The translations under genes and the position numbers were made by a program. A stretch of DNA of 64,000 nt from Siphonodentalium dalli (taxonomy: Eukaryota > Mollusca > Scaphopoda > Gadilida > Siphonodentaliidae): NCBI GenBank assembly GCA_032622095.1, contig CP136064.1:250544484-250608483 (forward strand), written 5' to 3'. Positions 1 to 11,934 of this stretch are shown one piece after another (the first letter of the stretch is position 1; each line of letters starts with the position of its first letter). Below the pieces are notes generated by a model. The model did no database searches. It saw only the letters and a program-made list of their open reading frames with translations, and was not told the origin of the DNA.

Positions 1-847
1 GAAATCCAACATTACAGCATTATTCATTATTCAGCTGCATCACATATGCTTTGGCTCATACGTTACTTTACGTGCATACATTCTAGTAGTATGTCTTGGG
101 CTATCCTTAGTCTCAGATATTTTTTGGGCCATCGTTATAGTTACCTGTATGTTATATTTGCACTGAGCAATTAGCGGAGTGAGAATTGCTGGCTTGCTAC
201 TGCCACTAATAATTGCAAGTTGTTACAGGGGGTGGAAAAAACTTTTTTCCGGGCACGTATGCCGGGGTGGGTGGGTGGTCGATAGGACCAACAAACAATT
301 TTTTCCGCAACTCAAAAATATTTTTCCTGCAAGTCTTTTTGACAGTTTTTGCAATGAGTTTGGCTTAACTTAAAACACATCTATATGTCAATATTAACAT
401 AAATGACAAATTTCATGATGATCAGACAAACAGTATAGCCTGTAGCCCATGCTAATGGATTGAATTTTGAAATCCAGCAGCCACGTTTTTTTGACCGAAT
501 AACCCCAAAATGACTTGTTCCTATTTACATGTCATTGTTCACATCCATGACTAATAGTATGCACAGAAATTCATATACAATTTACAGTGAAATCCCCCCC
601 GCAAATATCTGTTTTAGTGTTAACAGCGGGGTGGGTGTCAAAAAATGGTCGGAAAAAACTGCCGAAAACGGAGAAAAAAAATTGGACTCCGGGGTGGGTG
701 GGTCCCAACAAGGGTCGAAAGTCAAAAATCAGCATACGTGCCTGCAAATTTTTTTCCGACCCCCCCCCCCCTGGTTGTTACAAAAAATTATATCCTGTAT
801 TTTTGTAGTATTGGTTCTCATGATGGTTTGGTCATGAATGAATATAT
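1..847. repeat. Noncoding AT-rich stretch with G-run dispersed repeats
   Basis: No convincing gene. Two blocks (about 226-300 and 617-780) share the pattern of runs of G or GGGTGGGT beside AAAAAACTTTTTTCC-like stretches and CATACGTGCC. The same style recurs at 23700-23850 and 24320-24480, so this looks like a dispersed repeat family. Short ORFs crossing these blocks read low-complexity peptide and are not supported. Confidence 0.5.
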
Positions 848-980
848 AGATAGAACGACACAAGTGTGTGAACTGGTTAACGTTATTGCACGAGTTTGTT
901 GTGACGCGATGGTAAAACGAGAACCGGAGGCGAGTGCAATAACGTTAACATGTTCACACAACTGTGTTGTTCTATGTTTA
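848..980. repeat. Fold-back palindrome P1
   Basis: Arms of about 40 bp at 852-891 and 934-973 are inverted copies with a few mismatches. They enclose a roughly 42-bp centre with CGAG and CGAGTG motifs. The outer flanks (ATAGATAGAA on the left, TTCTATGTTTATT on the right) resemble those of palindromes at 9819, 14502, 15161, 26519 and 31503, although the arms themselves differ. A non-autonomous mobile element is likely. Confidence 0.6.
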
Positions 981-1683
981 TTGCACGCTCTGAAGATTGC
1001 AGCTTGTAACATACTAACATTTAGGTCGATATTGTATTTAATTGAACAAACATGTGCTTAATGTAGACTATACCCCACAATTTAGCGAAGATATTTTCTG
1101 TTAAAGTTGACGTCGCCAGTGAAGTTGTTGACGTAATAGGTTTGTATTATTCAAGAACAATACACATTTCAATTCTTTTTTATATTGCTGTATTTCGCAC
1201 AAATAAGCCATTGGGTGTGCAATAAAATAGACTATTTCTCATTGTCTTATCATTGAGCTTATCATTTAAATATTCAGTGATGGTATCAATCATTTGTATT
1301 CTTGCTATTGAATTATGTGCTGCCTGTATTGCTACAGTTATGGACTGACTTGTTAAAATCTGTTTTGTGTTGAGATTGTCCCTTTGTTATAAATTATTTT
1401 TTGTGTATAAATGTAGCATTGGAACGTTTTGTCGTGCATTAATAGTGTAATAGAGTGGTTGTTGCGAGGTACCTGGTGAGTGATAATTGGCTCGCTTACC
1501 AACTTTTTGTGTATTGCTTTATTTTTAGGCGTTATTTTAATGTATTTTGCTAGTGTACTTGTGTATTAGGATGGTAGCTATGAGTTATTTGGTGGAGTAA
1601 CAATTGACTCGGTTACCAAATGTGTGTATATTGTTTTTTCTTTGATGCATCAGTTTAGTTTGGATATAGAAATGGTTAGAGTT
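981..1683. other. Unassigned AT-rich sequence
   Basis: No gene, RNA gene or ordered repeat is recognised. Only short chance ORFs are present. Confidence 0.4.
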
Positions 1684-1930
1684 AGTGATAGTGTACAGTG
1701 TGATAGTGTACAGTGTTATAGTGTACTAGTGTACAGTGTGATAGTGTACAGTGTTATAGTGTACAGTGTTATAGTGTAGTGTGATAGTGTACAGTGTGAT
1801 AGTGTACAGTGTGATAGTGTACAGTGTGATAGTGTACAGTGTTATAGTGTACAGTGTTATAGTGTACAGTGTTATAGTGTATAGTGTACAGTGTTATAGT
1901 GTACAGTGTTATAGTGTACAGTGTTATAGG
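1684..1930. repeat. 15-bp tandem satellite (AGTGTACAGTGTKAT)
   Basis: About 16 units of AGTGTACAGTGTGAT or AGTGTACAGTGTTAT, with a few truncated units (for example near 1721 and 1774). Because 15 is divisible by 3, the array stays open in several frames (a VIVYS repeat on plus, a Tyr/His/Thr repeat on minus). Those ORFs are by-products of the repeat. GTGTACAG contains the GTAC palindrome. Confidence 0.9.
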
Positions 1931-2419
1931 AGGCAACAACAAGGCAGGGCCTTCCATTGCAGCAATAGGTTTGTGTCCAGTCAAGAAAAAGATTTCTCAA
2001 AAATATCAGATTGAGAAGTATTGCTGACCCCGACTGTATGAAAAAAACAAATACTCCTTAGTAAGGGTAGGCGTCAAAATATTCCTGGATTTAGGCTGAG
2101 AAATGTCGAAAACCTATACATGCATGTTACAGAGGTCTCAAATCAGATTGCACATTGTAATTTAGCACCCCAAATTGCAGAAGATTCAGATAAAGATGCT
2201 TTCATCTAATGGAAAGAGTAAAAACAATGTTGTGTTGGCATCAGTGTTCTCTGGACAGTGTCGTCGAAAGGGTTTTACTTTTAACACCAGTAGGAAATTG
2301 GATCCAAGTACTTCTCCAATTCATGGCTATTATATAAACATCTGTGATGTTTGAGGTAGCATATGTCACATGAAGTGGTTCTGCTCAATAGAATGAGCTA
2401 TCATCAAATTTAGGCTCCC
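1931..2419. other. Unassigned sequence
   Basis: AT-rich sequence between the satellite and the first piggyBac-like MITE. No gene recognised. Confidence 0.4.
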
Positions 2420-2764
2420 TTAACCCTTTACCCAACAAACCGGCCAAATAAAGCTTCAACAGCCTAAAATATCTTCGGTCTGTCTCAATAGAACCATACA
2501 AATATGGATATCATTGGAACCGGTTCCTTGACCACATTGTGATAGTTACAGTTATGCCCTGTGCCAATGCATTCTCTTATATATGCGAGTCGACCATAGG
2601 TCGCCTCGCATATATAAGAGAATGCATTGGCCTAAAAAACAATTTTATAATTTGTAATGTGTTAAGCCAATGCATTCTCTTATATATGCGAGGCGACCTA
2701 TGGTCGACTCGCATATATAAGAGAATGCATTGGCACAGGGCCGTTCTGTTGGATAAAGGGTTAA
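2420..2764. mobile_element. piggyBac-like MITE with twin hairpins, copy A
   Basis: Starts TTAACCCTTTACCCAACA and ends with the inverted form (GTTGGATAAAGGGTTAA, one base changed). TTAA target duplications and CCC-starting terminal repeats are typical of piggyBac-type elements. Two imperfect hairpins of about 68 bp lie inside (2563-2630 and 2667-2733), each built as CCAATGCATTCTC...GTCGAC...GAGAATGCATTGG. No transposase is present. Related copies are at 29243, 34963, 41962, 42782 and 63970. Confidence 0.8.
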
Positions 2765-3289
2765 ATAAACCAAACTACCTTTTCTGATATTGACCATGCA
2801 ATTGGTCACAATGGAAGCTACTGACATGAAAGCAGCCGGAGTGGAAGATAAGAGATTAGCTATGGACATAACTGATTTTTACCAAGGTATTCCTGCCATA
2901 ATAGTCATAGCTGATGGCGTGTAATCCCACAGAACAACAAACATTCTTGCAATGCTCTTGGTGAGTGACTATTGGTCAGCCAACAGGTACGACACTCCAC
3001 ATTGGTGCTTTCAACAAGTACTGCTTCATATGCACCTTTGTCCAAACAAAATGTGTAGAACGACGCGACAACAGCCGAGAGGCTCCTGCGCCGGAAATAT
3101 ACAGATACAGATAGAATCTCAAAAGTACGAGTGCTTCCTTAATGGGACTGGGAGCAGACAACAAATGGAGAATGACATTATAGTTCAAACTTTTTTTAAC
3201 AGGCTGTTTTATGCGTTTCATCGGTGATGGAGATAGTTCTGTGTATTTTATAATCTTGTCTGAGGTACCAGTCTGGGGCAGCTATGTGA
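2765..3289. other. Unassigned sequence before the decayed coding fragment
   Basis: Two opposing ORFs of 80-90 codons (2952-3227 plus, 2976-3221 minus) overlap. Neither shows a recognisable domain. Confidence 0.3.
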
Positions 3290-4130
3290 AAAACATTGAG
3301 TGTTCCAACAAAGCCTGTAAATGTTTTCGATCAAGTCTCGCGAATTTAGTTACGGAAAAGCATTACAAAGGTAAGAAACAATTGAAAAGCTCACAAGTGT
3401 CAAAACAACAACTGCTGTACGTTGCACAATTCGAACGCCCTCATCTGAGTCGGACAACCAACCTTGAAAAATATGTCAGATACAGTGTTCAACATATTTC
3501 GGCTTCCACAATAATTGTAGTGAATGTAAAAAAAAATCTGAAAATGCCCAAATAGATATGAAAAAAGATAAACAAAATCCGTCTAGTTCTACCGAAACAC
3601 TTGATTCAGTCATTAGGGAAATTACAGTTCTGACATATGGAATGATGGAAATTCCATCGACGAGCAGGATGAACCAAGGGTCGTCGAGAAACAAACTGTC
3701 AAAGAAATTGATCCACAAATGCTCGCCAACATCTCAGTTCTCTTGGTTCGATTAGCTTCTAAGGCTAGCATCCTGATTCAAATTGCAACAAATGCTGCAT
3801 AAAACTGAATGGGTGTGAACATGAAATATGGTGAGGGAATATAATGCAAGGTGCTATGGCGGCGCTCTTTGGTCCGCAATTACATCCTAACCAATTACAA
3901 TTGCAATTACATGTAATTGAGAATAAACTCAATTACCAATTACATGCAATTACTTGAAAAAATGTAAGTAATTACAATCAATTACAATTACAAATTACAA
4001 TTACCCCATCCCTGGTCCGCACTGGGAAATTGTAATCAAAACCGATTCTGGATCTGCAAAGGCCCTATACAAAGCTCGAGCTGCAAAACTGTTTGTTAAA
4101 GACATGCTATGGACTTGTTCGAGTGCGTGA
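3290..4130 (+). pseudogene. Decayed coding fragment split by a small insertion
   Basis: Coding-like stretches in different frames suggest a broken gene of unknown identity. Around 3520-3620 the frame reads a C-x2-C element followed by a Lys/Ser/Thr-rich stretch. After a frame change near 3620-3650 another frame reads an acidic segment and then a helical-looking segment up to a stop near 3802. A small ORF starting ATGGCGGCG at 3856 is interrupted at 3879 by a 135-bp element. If the element and one 8-bp duplication are ignored, the frame continues from 4022 to a stop at 4128-4130 (43 codons plus stop). I do not recognise the family. It could be a retrotransposon ORF1 or host gene relic. Confidence 0.35.
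3879..4013. mobile_element. Small AATTAC-rich element with 8-bp target duplication
   Basis: 135 bp of repeated CAATTAC/AATTACAATT sequence, flanked on both sides by the identical octamer GGTCCGCA (3871-3878 and 4014-4021). The right end read inverted (AGGGATGGGGTAATTG) resembles ends of non-autonomous hAT elements, and 8-bp duplications are the hAT hallmark. It interrupts a small ORF. Confidence 0.65.
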
Positions 4131-4839
4131 AACTGATAAGGTAGTAATCAGGCGGTATGTCAATATGGGGAATGTAGTATTCTACTAACATCGCCGAACA
4201 TTTCAAAGAATTCGATCGTACCACTCTATAGAAAACATAGTCTGAACTACGCTCATTGTAAATATTTACATCTTGATTCGGGACGCAACTATCGGCGATA
4301 AACTAACGCAAATGATTTCGCAGCCGAGAGTCATTGCATTTAAGTAATATATAAGAATGGTGGTGTGTGTTATCAATTTGGATTAATATTCTTAAAAATA
4401 ACAACTTTATTCTCCATTTCTATTTGATCACTCAGCCGGTTGTTTCACATCACTTTAATAAGAATAAGCAGCAGAGGAAACGTCGCCTTCAGTGGGAAAT
4501 TTTAATGGGAAAGTTGAATTCCTCCTAAAATGCTAATATGGCCCCCATATTATTCACCCATGACCTGTCACTTTCAGAGCTGCAAATATAATGTGATGAA
4601 TTATGCACAGCAAATTGAAATAAGTGACAGTGATGATATGTTTATCAATACAAAAATCCAATCTGATTGTGACATATTGAAAGCTGAGCGAAAAACAAAA
4701 GAATAGCATTATCAAAATTGTTACGTATTTTATCAAGAAGAAAGAAATGTGCTGCTCCTCCAATGTGAGAAAAAAGCAACATGGTACTAGACCAGGATTT
4801 AACATAGTATAATGTAACCGAAAGGCCTTTGCATGGATT
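4131..4839. other. Unassigned AT-rich sequence
   Basis: No gene recognised. A segment near 4438-4470 (GTTTCACATCACTTTAA) recurs near 34873, suggesting part of a dispersed repeat. Confidence 0.3.
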
Positions 4840-5232
4840 TACCAGAGTACATGTATGTGCAGGTGGTACCAGAGTATATCTATGTGGTACCAAAGTATAT
4901 ATCAAGGTGGTACCAGCGTATATCCCGTTTCACCAGGGTTTTACCGGAGTATAATCTGTTCAGTTACACCATGTCTCCATCAAGAATTTACTAGAGTATT
5001 TTCTGATTTTCATTGGTTTACATGGGTTGTAACAATGTATGTCCCGTTTGATCAGCATTTTACGAGAGTAAAGTGGGTGCATCATTCCTTTGCATTGAAT
5101 TTACAAGAATGTTTACGAGAATTTCACATGTTTTTTTTAACAGAGTATATAATTGTTTAGCTGACTAAATTTACCATATTTCACCGGAGTATAGAGCCTG
5201 GTATACCATGTTTTACCAGCTTTTACCAAAGT
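4840..5232. repeat. Degenerate TTTACCAGAGTATA tandem repeat
   Basis: A short motif (ACCAGAGTATA / TTTACCRGAGTATA) recurs irregularly at intervals of about 20-45 bp, with much divergence. The open frame at 4855-5160 crosses it and is not supported as a gene. Confidence 0.55.
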
Positions 5233-5273
5233 GTAATTTATAAGGGATATCGTTGCAAATGGACAACGTGTTT

Positions 5274-6512
5274 ATGGGAGGCCAAATTCACATTTAATAA
5301 TGAATATTGTGCTTAAGCGCAAATAGGGCATTTACGCTTAAGCGCAATTAATTGCGCTTAAGCGCAATCAATTTCGCTTAAGCATAATTGTGACTACTAT
5401 CTAACCTACCCATAAACTATTAGCATGACCTGGTGTATCACATAGCAACACAAGATGAGCATTGGGCTAATTTTGACCTGTACTCAACAGTCAACTGTGA
5501 GTATGTGTTCAACAAGGAGAATCCCTAATTACATATTATCAGCATCCCTCTATCCAAAGAATTGATGTCGCCTTCCCGGAACTCTTAGTAATTTTTTGTA
5601 TGATGTTTTTAATGTATTTTTGCACATATTTTAGCCTATACATGCATGCGGTGTCACTGCATGAGGGCTTTCTTACCTCATACAGTAATGCTCTAATTAA
5701 TCGACTTCTTAACCACAGCAGAATTATGGGTAACGTTTCAGGATTTAGTCGGAAATATGGCTTGTTGCCATTCATCGAAAAGCTCTCGAGAGCTTTCCAA
5801 TGAATGGCAACAAGCCATATTTCCGACTAAATCCTGAAAAGTTATCCATAATTCTGCTGTGGTTAAGGAGTCGATTAATTAGAGCATTACTGTATTGTTT
5901 ACTTATTGACTTAAATCAGGGAGAAAAAACCCTATTTTCATATTATCAGCATCCCTGTCCAAAAAATGGTGTGTAATCACTGGAGCTTTGGTGTCTCAGT
6001 CCTGGAGCTCTAGTTTTTCTTATTAAATCAGCATCTCTTGCACAAATCTATAGTATTTCCATGATCATATAATGTGAATGTGGTGTCACCGAGGGCTTGC
6101 TTCCCTCATATGGTGTGCCTGTATACTCGAAAATTTAAGAAAATCAATGTCGCCCCGACTAATACAGAAAGTAATGCTATTGCAAGTAGCCCCAACTAAT
6201 ATATACCGAAGATAATATAATGCTATCACGAGTCGCTCCAACTAAAACAGAAGGTGATACTATTGCGAGTCAGCCATTTTGATAAAGAAGTTGGGCTAGC
6301 TCCCTACCCAAATCAAACCATTGAAACCAAGAGGTGACATGTCAATAGGATTTATGCTAAGTTATGGAGAAACCTATTTATTCACCAGGGGTGTTTTGTT
6401 ACATATAACCATGAATTGCGCTTAAGCGCAATTAATTGCTCTTAAGCGCAATTGATTGCGCTTAAGCGTAATTATTTGCGCTTAAGCGCAAAGCGCAAAT
6501 TTGGCCTCCCAT
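5274..6512. mobile_element. 1.24-kb hAT-like element with GCGCTTAAGCGC arrays
   Basis: Begins ATGGGAGGCCAAATT and ends with its inverse (AATTTGGCCTCCCAT). The flanks are ACGTGTTT (5266-5273) and ACGTGTTC (6513-6520), a 7/8 match consistent with an 8-bp hAT-type duplication. Just inside both ends (5311-5390 and 6416-6495) lie arrays of the palindrome GCGCTTAAGCGC, four or so units per side. No transposase is visible. A Tc1-type palindrome (5681-5894) is nested inside. A related end may lie at 19238. Confidence 0.75.
5681..5894. mobile_element. Tc1/mariner-type fold-back MITE, copy 1
   Basis: Almost perfect 214-bp palindrome: TA target duplications, ends CAGTAATGC, and a centre AGCTCTCGAGAGCT. 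The inner arm is shared with the copy at 26846-27062. The outer part of the arm, next to CAGTAATGC, is different in the two copies yet remains self-complementary within each. Confidence 0.85.
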
Positions 6513-8036
6513 ACGTGTTCGGAAGATAATTGGTCATAGACCATTTCATTCACCTATTATCATTTATTGATTCTACGTTATTATGCAAGCCAGATTGGCT
6601 CTATGTTGTAAGAATGATAACTCTATCGTTTGTGTATTAAAACTTTGTTCCGAAAACGTGTGCTTCAGATTCTCGTCACAGCAGCTGACACCAAACTAAA
6701 ACAATTTATTTAAATAAATAACAAACAAAAAACCCAATTACGCCCACTAGATATGCGCCTATTTGAGCACCAGGCGTACGCTCCCAATATATGCGTTTTC
6801 ACTGTGACCCGCGCCATCCAACAGCATGACGGGTAGTCCACTATGGGCTTATATATCAGAACTAAATAAGGCAAATATGTCAATATTTAGGTCCAATATG
6901 AATCTATTTGCCCGTTGATATATTGAAGTAGCATAATAATATGATCAATATTCGTATAAAAGTGTAGGATATGTCTGTCATGTCACATGTCACAAATAGT
7001 TGACCTGATTACTAAATCAGAATACTTTGGCGTGTTTTAAGAGTTCAGCTGAATTGCAACTGACGCCAGTTATTTATATCGATTACGGGATCGTTGCAAA
7101 GTGCTTGAACATCTTACATTGGGCTGACTTAATGTGCTAGGTGGGCTAGTCTCAAATTTTCAGTAGATTTTGTAAAAAATATAGAATATAATTAATCAGC
7201 TTTGTTTTATATTATTTTATTATATATGGTAATACATCATCAAAAAGCTATATAATATACGAAATGAATGTAGTGGGTGTGTGTTCGTTTGGGATACATT
7301 TAGTGAGAACCGATTCGCGGCCCCACGATATGCCACCAAAGACAACAACGCCGTATCCCTCAATAACACACACTACATTAATTTCTTAAATACCACTTGA
7401 TGCAGTGCTTTTCTGCGTAGTATCATGCACAATATTACCAGACATTAGCTTGAAGAGACAGCAATGTTCAACACGCCACGTGACATGTATGTAAAATCAT
7501 ATCGGCCGTATACGTCACGTGGCTGTCAATATATTCTTCTATGTTCGAGGTATATCTACATTCGATGGCGAAATTATTCATTGGGTATGCTTTCAACAAC
7601 ATGTGGATCATTTGTGATACCTCCTGCTGTCAGAGGATGTTGTTCAAATTTAACAATGATATCCTGTCTCCTTTCTCTAACACTGCTCGATTAAGGTTAA
7701 TAAAATCTCTTTCCAAATGTTATATTCCATAAAGTTCGTAAATTCAATGTCTACTATAATTATATAAAAGTGTAGATCACGATCCAGCAGTCATATAGAT
7801 AAGCGCGTTTCTATCGGAAAATAGAAATTCGTGCGGTTTCAATACGATTTTATCGCTGTACCCGACCGACTGGAGATACAGATAAAATTTTAGTTGATTC
7901 GTGGTAAATTAACACATCATTCATTACCACAGACGAACCATTATTTCGACATATATGTATTCTGATAAGACAAATAGTCAAATAATTTGCGTAGGTTTAT
8001 ATAACGTGCATGGAAGTCCACGGCGCATGCGTTAGA
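6513..8036. other. Unassigned sequence
   Basis: No gene recognised. A short inverted pair GCCACGTGAC/GTCACGTGGC lies at about 7475-7525. Short ORFs at 7464-7732 have no domain signal. Confidence 0.35.
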
Positions 8037-8165
8037 ATATATCATACTATATTATATCTCACGTGACTTTCTCGCATTCTGATTGGCTGCACACGGCTAT
8101 ACTATTTTACGATATTATATCTCACGTGACTTTCTCGTATTCTGATTGGCTGCACATTTTACGAT
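8037..8165. repeat. Tandem duplication carrying CACGTGAC and GATTGGCTG boxes
   Basis: A segment of about 45 bp (ATTATATCTCACGTGACTTT... to CTGATTGGCTGCACA) occurs twice, about 62 bp apart, with one substitution. Each copy has an E-box (CACGTG) and an inverted CCAAT box (ATTGG), a combination common in animal promoters. No transcript start can be placed, so a promoter role is inference. Confidence 0.5.
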
Positions 8166-9818
8166 AGTACCCCAGTAGGATTCATACATGCCTACTATTC
8201 TTTTTCTATTTATAGTAACAAACTCATTTCGTGAAATCGGGTTGCCACCTGAAGTTACGGCCAATCTTAAACTAATACCTTGTACGATACTTGTTACAAT
8301 ATCGGTATATCATTAGATTTATTGGTGAATAATGACTTTACAAATGTCCGATAATATCTAGCCAATGTATTTAATAGTTTGTCCGTTTAGTTGGCAAGCG
8401 GCCAGTCCTAATTTCGTAATGCCAGTGGGTGTCATTTAAGATTTCCTTTTCCGTTTTAATCGAAGTTTAGCAAGTTAACTTCTAAACTGTCGCCCAAATG
8501 TCTTTGCTAATGACGTATTTATAGAAATAAATACATGAATCATGAAGAGATGCTGTTAAATGTAACTAATAACATAGTTATGCTCCCCTGCTGTATCGCG
8601 CTGCGATAGGCATGTCTAAGACGCGTGGTGATGCGGGGACTTGTATCTGCTGGATTGAAAACATGGTGACTTCTGAAGTACGTCTACTTGCATCGGTGAT
8701 TTGTTTTGTCATGATTCTACAAAATCACACGTGCCAATTCTCTACGCTTTGTGAAAGGTGTCGTTCAGTTAAACCAACTTTACAGAATCACTCTCTTCAC
8801 CTAACCTCACAGTTCACGATCGCCAAACATTATTCCTTTGTAAATTCCACTGATTCGATCGCTTGGTTACGCGACGCACATCGACTATGTCTTTGACTCA
8901 ATGAACAGTCCCGCCAATGCGTAGGTTCTAATTTGGCTCACACACATTATATAGCAAACTCTCATATTTACGACTAATGGAATTGGTTGTTCAAACTTGA
9001 CTTTTTCTGCATGTGTTATGTAGGCTCCACAAAACGGCATCCAGTGTAGCTGGCGTGATATTTATGTTCCTGTATTTTATGGGACCTTTTTTGTTTTATA
9101 TCATCGCATCCACCACTTTATATATTTGTTTTATATCAACACATTTATCTCTCTCTCTCTTTCTTCTCTCTCTCTCTTCTCTCTCCATATCGCTCGCTCA
9201 CTCGCTCCTCATACTTGCACACACTTCTCTCAATCTGTTCAATAATTTACATACGTACGTGTTTGAATGTGTTACATTTAAACCTAGTTTTCAGTATTTA
9301 TTTGTCCAAACCATTTTGAACAGTGCTACATTTATATATGTCACATGCGTATGGCTTGTAATTGCTTTGCTAACATTTATACTCATTTTGTGCCTCATCT
9401 CAACATGCTTCATTGGATTAATTGTTTATAATGCTTTTGCAATTTGTGTTTCATTTTTATACGGCCTTTATTTGTTTAGCCTTTATGCCGTTTTCGTGTG
9501 ATATATGTAACATGCAAATGGCCACGCCAATTATGCCAATTGTCTATTCTTGATGTGTGTGTATACAATTTGCCTGCCTGATTATCTAATTCCGTGTTTT
9601 TTTTGTGTGATTCCAGGTTGAAATTAAACTACTATAATTTTGCAACCTTGGCGTGGATTTGTCCCAAACAGCCCAACTGAAACACCTGCCATCGTCAAAA
9701 GATTTACGTAAATTGTAAAATCTGAGACCGATTTCCAAAATTCACGGTATATAAAAATGTGGCAAAATCAGATGCAGTAATTGTGTGAGAATTGGCACCA
9801 ATGTTCGATATAATATAA
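8166..9818. other. Mostly unassigned, includes a CT microsatellite
   Basis: A plus-strand ORF at 8612-8896 contains a hydrophobic stretch after an internal Met (8663) that could be a signal peptide. It has no recognisable domain. A Leu/Ile/Phe-rich ORF at 9013-9501 runs through a CT-rich microsatellite (9146-9190); its hydrophobicity follows from T-rich sequence, so I do not call it a gene. Confidence 0.3.
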
Positions 9819-9962
9819 TAAATAATGAATGTCTTGTTGTTGACTATGCAAAAATAGTGCTCCTCTCGGAGGAATAGTCCACGAGCCGCAGGCGAGTGGA
9901 CTATTCCTCCTCTCGGACCACTATTTTGTCATAGTCAACTCCAAGACATTCATTATCTATAT
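9819..9962. repeat. Fold-back palindrome P2
   Basis: Arms of about 65 bp starting AATGAATGTCTTG and ending CAAGACATTCATT pair around a centre CCACGAGCCGCAGGCGAGTGG. Flanks are ATAATAAAT and ATCTATATAAT. The arm sequence is not shared with the other palindromes of this set. Confidence 0.75.
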
Positions 9963-11408
9963 AATATAACTATTTAAATCCATAGAAGTATACATACACA
10001 TCATGCATGCATGGTAGCCAAATTATTTGATATATATGACCCCTATACAGAGGTACATTATTTATTTAATTGATAGCATGTTGGCAAGATATATATGTTC
10101 ATTCCCCACGTAAAGATGTACATTTTTGTATATACTTAATATCTTTATCTCAATGCATAACTTTGTTAAGGAAATATGACATAAATGAAATTGAAATTAA
10201 AAAAAATATCATTGATTTACTTGATACAGAACGTTTCAATTCCCGGTTGTTATACAGACGTATTTTTTATATCGGGAACGAATTCTGGAGCTGGGAACCG
10301 GGAAATTACGTTCCCATTATAAAAATCCTAGGCGGACCAGAATGCCAAATGGAAATTAAAATGACGGTCGGACGCTTGAGTATATCATTGAAGTTTAACA
10401 TGTTAATCATTTCTGTCGGACCACACGCCCTCCAAACCATGTAGATGATTCACGCATTCGAATTTGCTTGTTGTGATCAACATGAGTGCGAAACGATCTT
10501 ATGTGATGTGATATTTGAGGGTGGTCATGTCGTTAACAAATTCCTATCACTTTATATATTCACTGTCGATAGAATATTATCTTGTTCTTTCTTCGAATCG
10601 CCACGGACCCAGAATACCATAGCTCTATACATAGGATGGACATATACATTGCCTGTTAATAGATACTGCCTTGTTTACTCCACTTATTCCTGGCCATTCT
10701 GAGCCATAGCGTGAATATTCGAGCTTCAACCGGATACTACTATTGATGTATATGATATCGAATAATAATGTAAAAATATACACAAGTAAATATACCTGCT
10801 CTTCATTATGGAGGAATAAATAATATAATACCAGTCGGACCACATCACCAAATTTTATAGAATGGTCAATGGCAATTAGAATGATCTGAAGCTTTAGTAA
10901 TTACATTTTAAACATGGAATATCTGTTTAAATTACAAATTTTAGATAGTTTCCTGGGTATGAAATAATACGTATGACTTGGAAATACCTGCCCGGAAATG
11001 ATTCTATCAATTAATAATGATTTTGTTTCGATATTATTTTATTCAATTATTTGGAAAATTCTTTGTTCTATAAATAGAACGTTTAGATAGAAGCCTCCAG
11101 TGTGGTGATCCGAACGAATGCGAGCCACAAAATGTCTCCGATTGATTGAATCTATTGTAGTATTAAATGCGAATCAAGTGGATAAGACATAGAGTGTACC
11201 ATATGCTTATTTTCAGTTAATAAAATAACTTAAAATATCCACTAAACACATATAATAAAAAAAACGGTCGTCAATATCAGGGACCGTTATTTATGAGGTT
11301 GTATGTGTGATTTTTTATGATATTCCATTGTAACATTTGTGAAATAGGCGTATATATAGTGGCGGAATTGTATTATGTTAGTTAAAAGTTAGTGTAAACA
11401 ACACGTAC
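9963..11408. other. Unassigned sequence downstream of CTLD gene 1
   Basis: The missing 3' exon or exons of CTLD gene 1 should lie to the left of 11409 on the minus strand, but none was recognised. The plus ORFs at 10070-10444 and 10445-10702 have no domain signal. Confidence 0.3.
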
Positions 11409-11644
11409 CTGACATGGGAGTCATGCAGATATAACCGTGCTGATTATTACACTGCTCCGTACGATACACAACTTGTCCGTTCCCGATTACCATGGCAACA
11501 CAATCTTCCGATGCCGGATTATTCGGCTCACCAGTAGCTGTGTCCCAGCGATAATCGTTTGAGTAAAACTCCATTGACGAAAACTGCCAGTGGTATGTTC
11601 CATACGTGGGATTGTGTTTGATGTTTACCCAGAACTTGGTTTCG
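11409..11644 (-). CDS. C-type lectin domain gene 1, exon B (second half of CTLD)
   Basis: This exon encodes the C-terminal half of a C-type lectin-like domain, usually a secreted or surface carbohydrate-binding module. Visible in order: FWVN, a Trp-rich middle, EPNNP (the EPN sugar/calcium motif usually linked to mannose-type binding), EDCV, a Cys after YRTEQ, and GYIC. With one Cys in exon A these give the four conserved CTLD cysteines. The minus-strand acceptor is TGCACAG before 11644 and the donor is CAG|GTACGT after 11409. Incoming phase 2 matches the exon at 15455-15725 and forms a Ser codon across the junction. It leaves in phase 1; the next exon was not found. Confidence 0.85.
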
Positions 11645-11934
11645 CTGTGCAGGGATAAATACAAAATGTTACATTACTCATGTTATGGGGTTTTCCGCAA
11701 ACTATAACATGTATTTGTATCAATTTTATACCACATAAGTTCACGCGACAGGCCTGACATAATTGCACCACAGAATACATACACATGTCTCCAACTATTT
11801 GAAGAACATATTTGTTTGTATGTATATAGTTAACGTCGTTTTAGCCGGAATTTAAGGCCATAACTTTATTTATTTATTTATTCATATATTAATCCCCACG
11901 GATGAAGAGATGCAGCTTGAAACTTTTAAACATT
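11645..11934 (-). other. Intron of CTLD gene 1, left part
   Basis: Part of the 3,810-bp intron 11645-15454. AT-rich with no further feature. Confidence 0.6.

Noticed and set aside
2563-2733. CRISPR-like repeat-spacer unit (paired 68-bp hairpins)
   Set aside because: Only two hairpins per locus in opposite arrangement, inside TTAA-flanked MITEs in a eukaryotic genome.
9013-9501. 162-codon hydrophobic ORF as a membrane protein
   Set aside because: Hydrophobicity follows from T-rich and CT-repeat sequence; no family signal or splice context.
10070-10702. Two adjacent plus-strand ORFs as a gene
   Set aside because: AT-rich, no recognisable motif, and they lie in the expected 3' region of a minus-strand gene.
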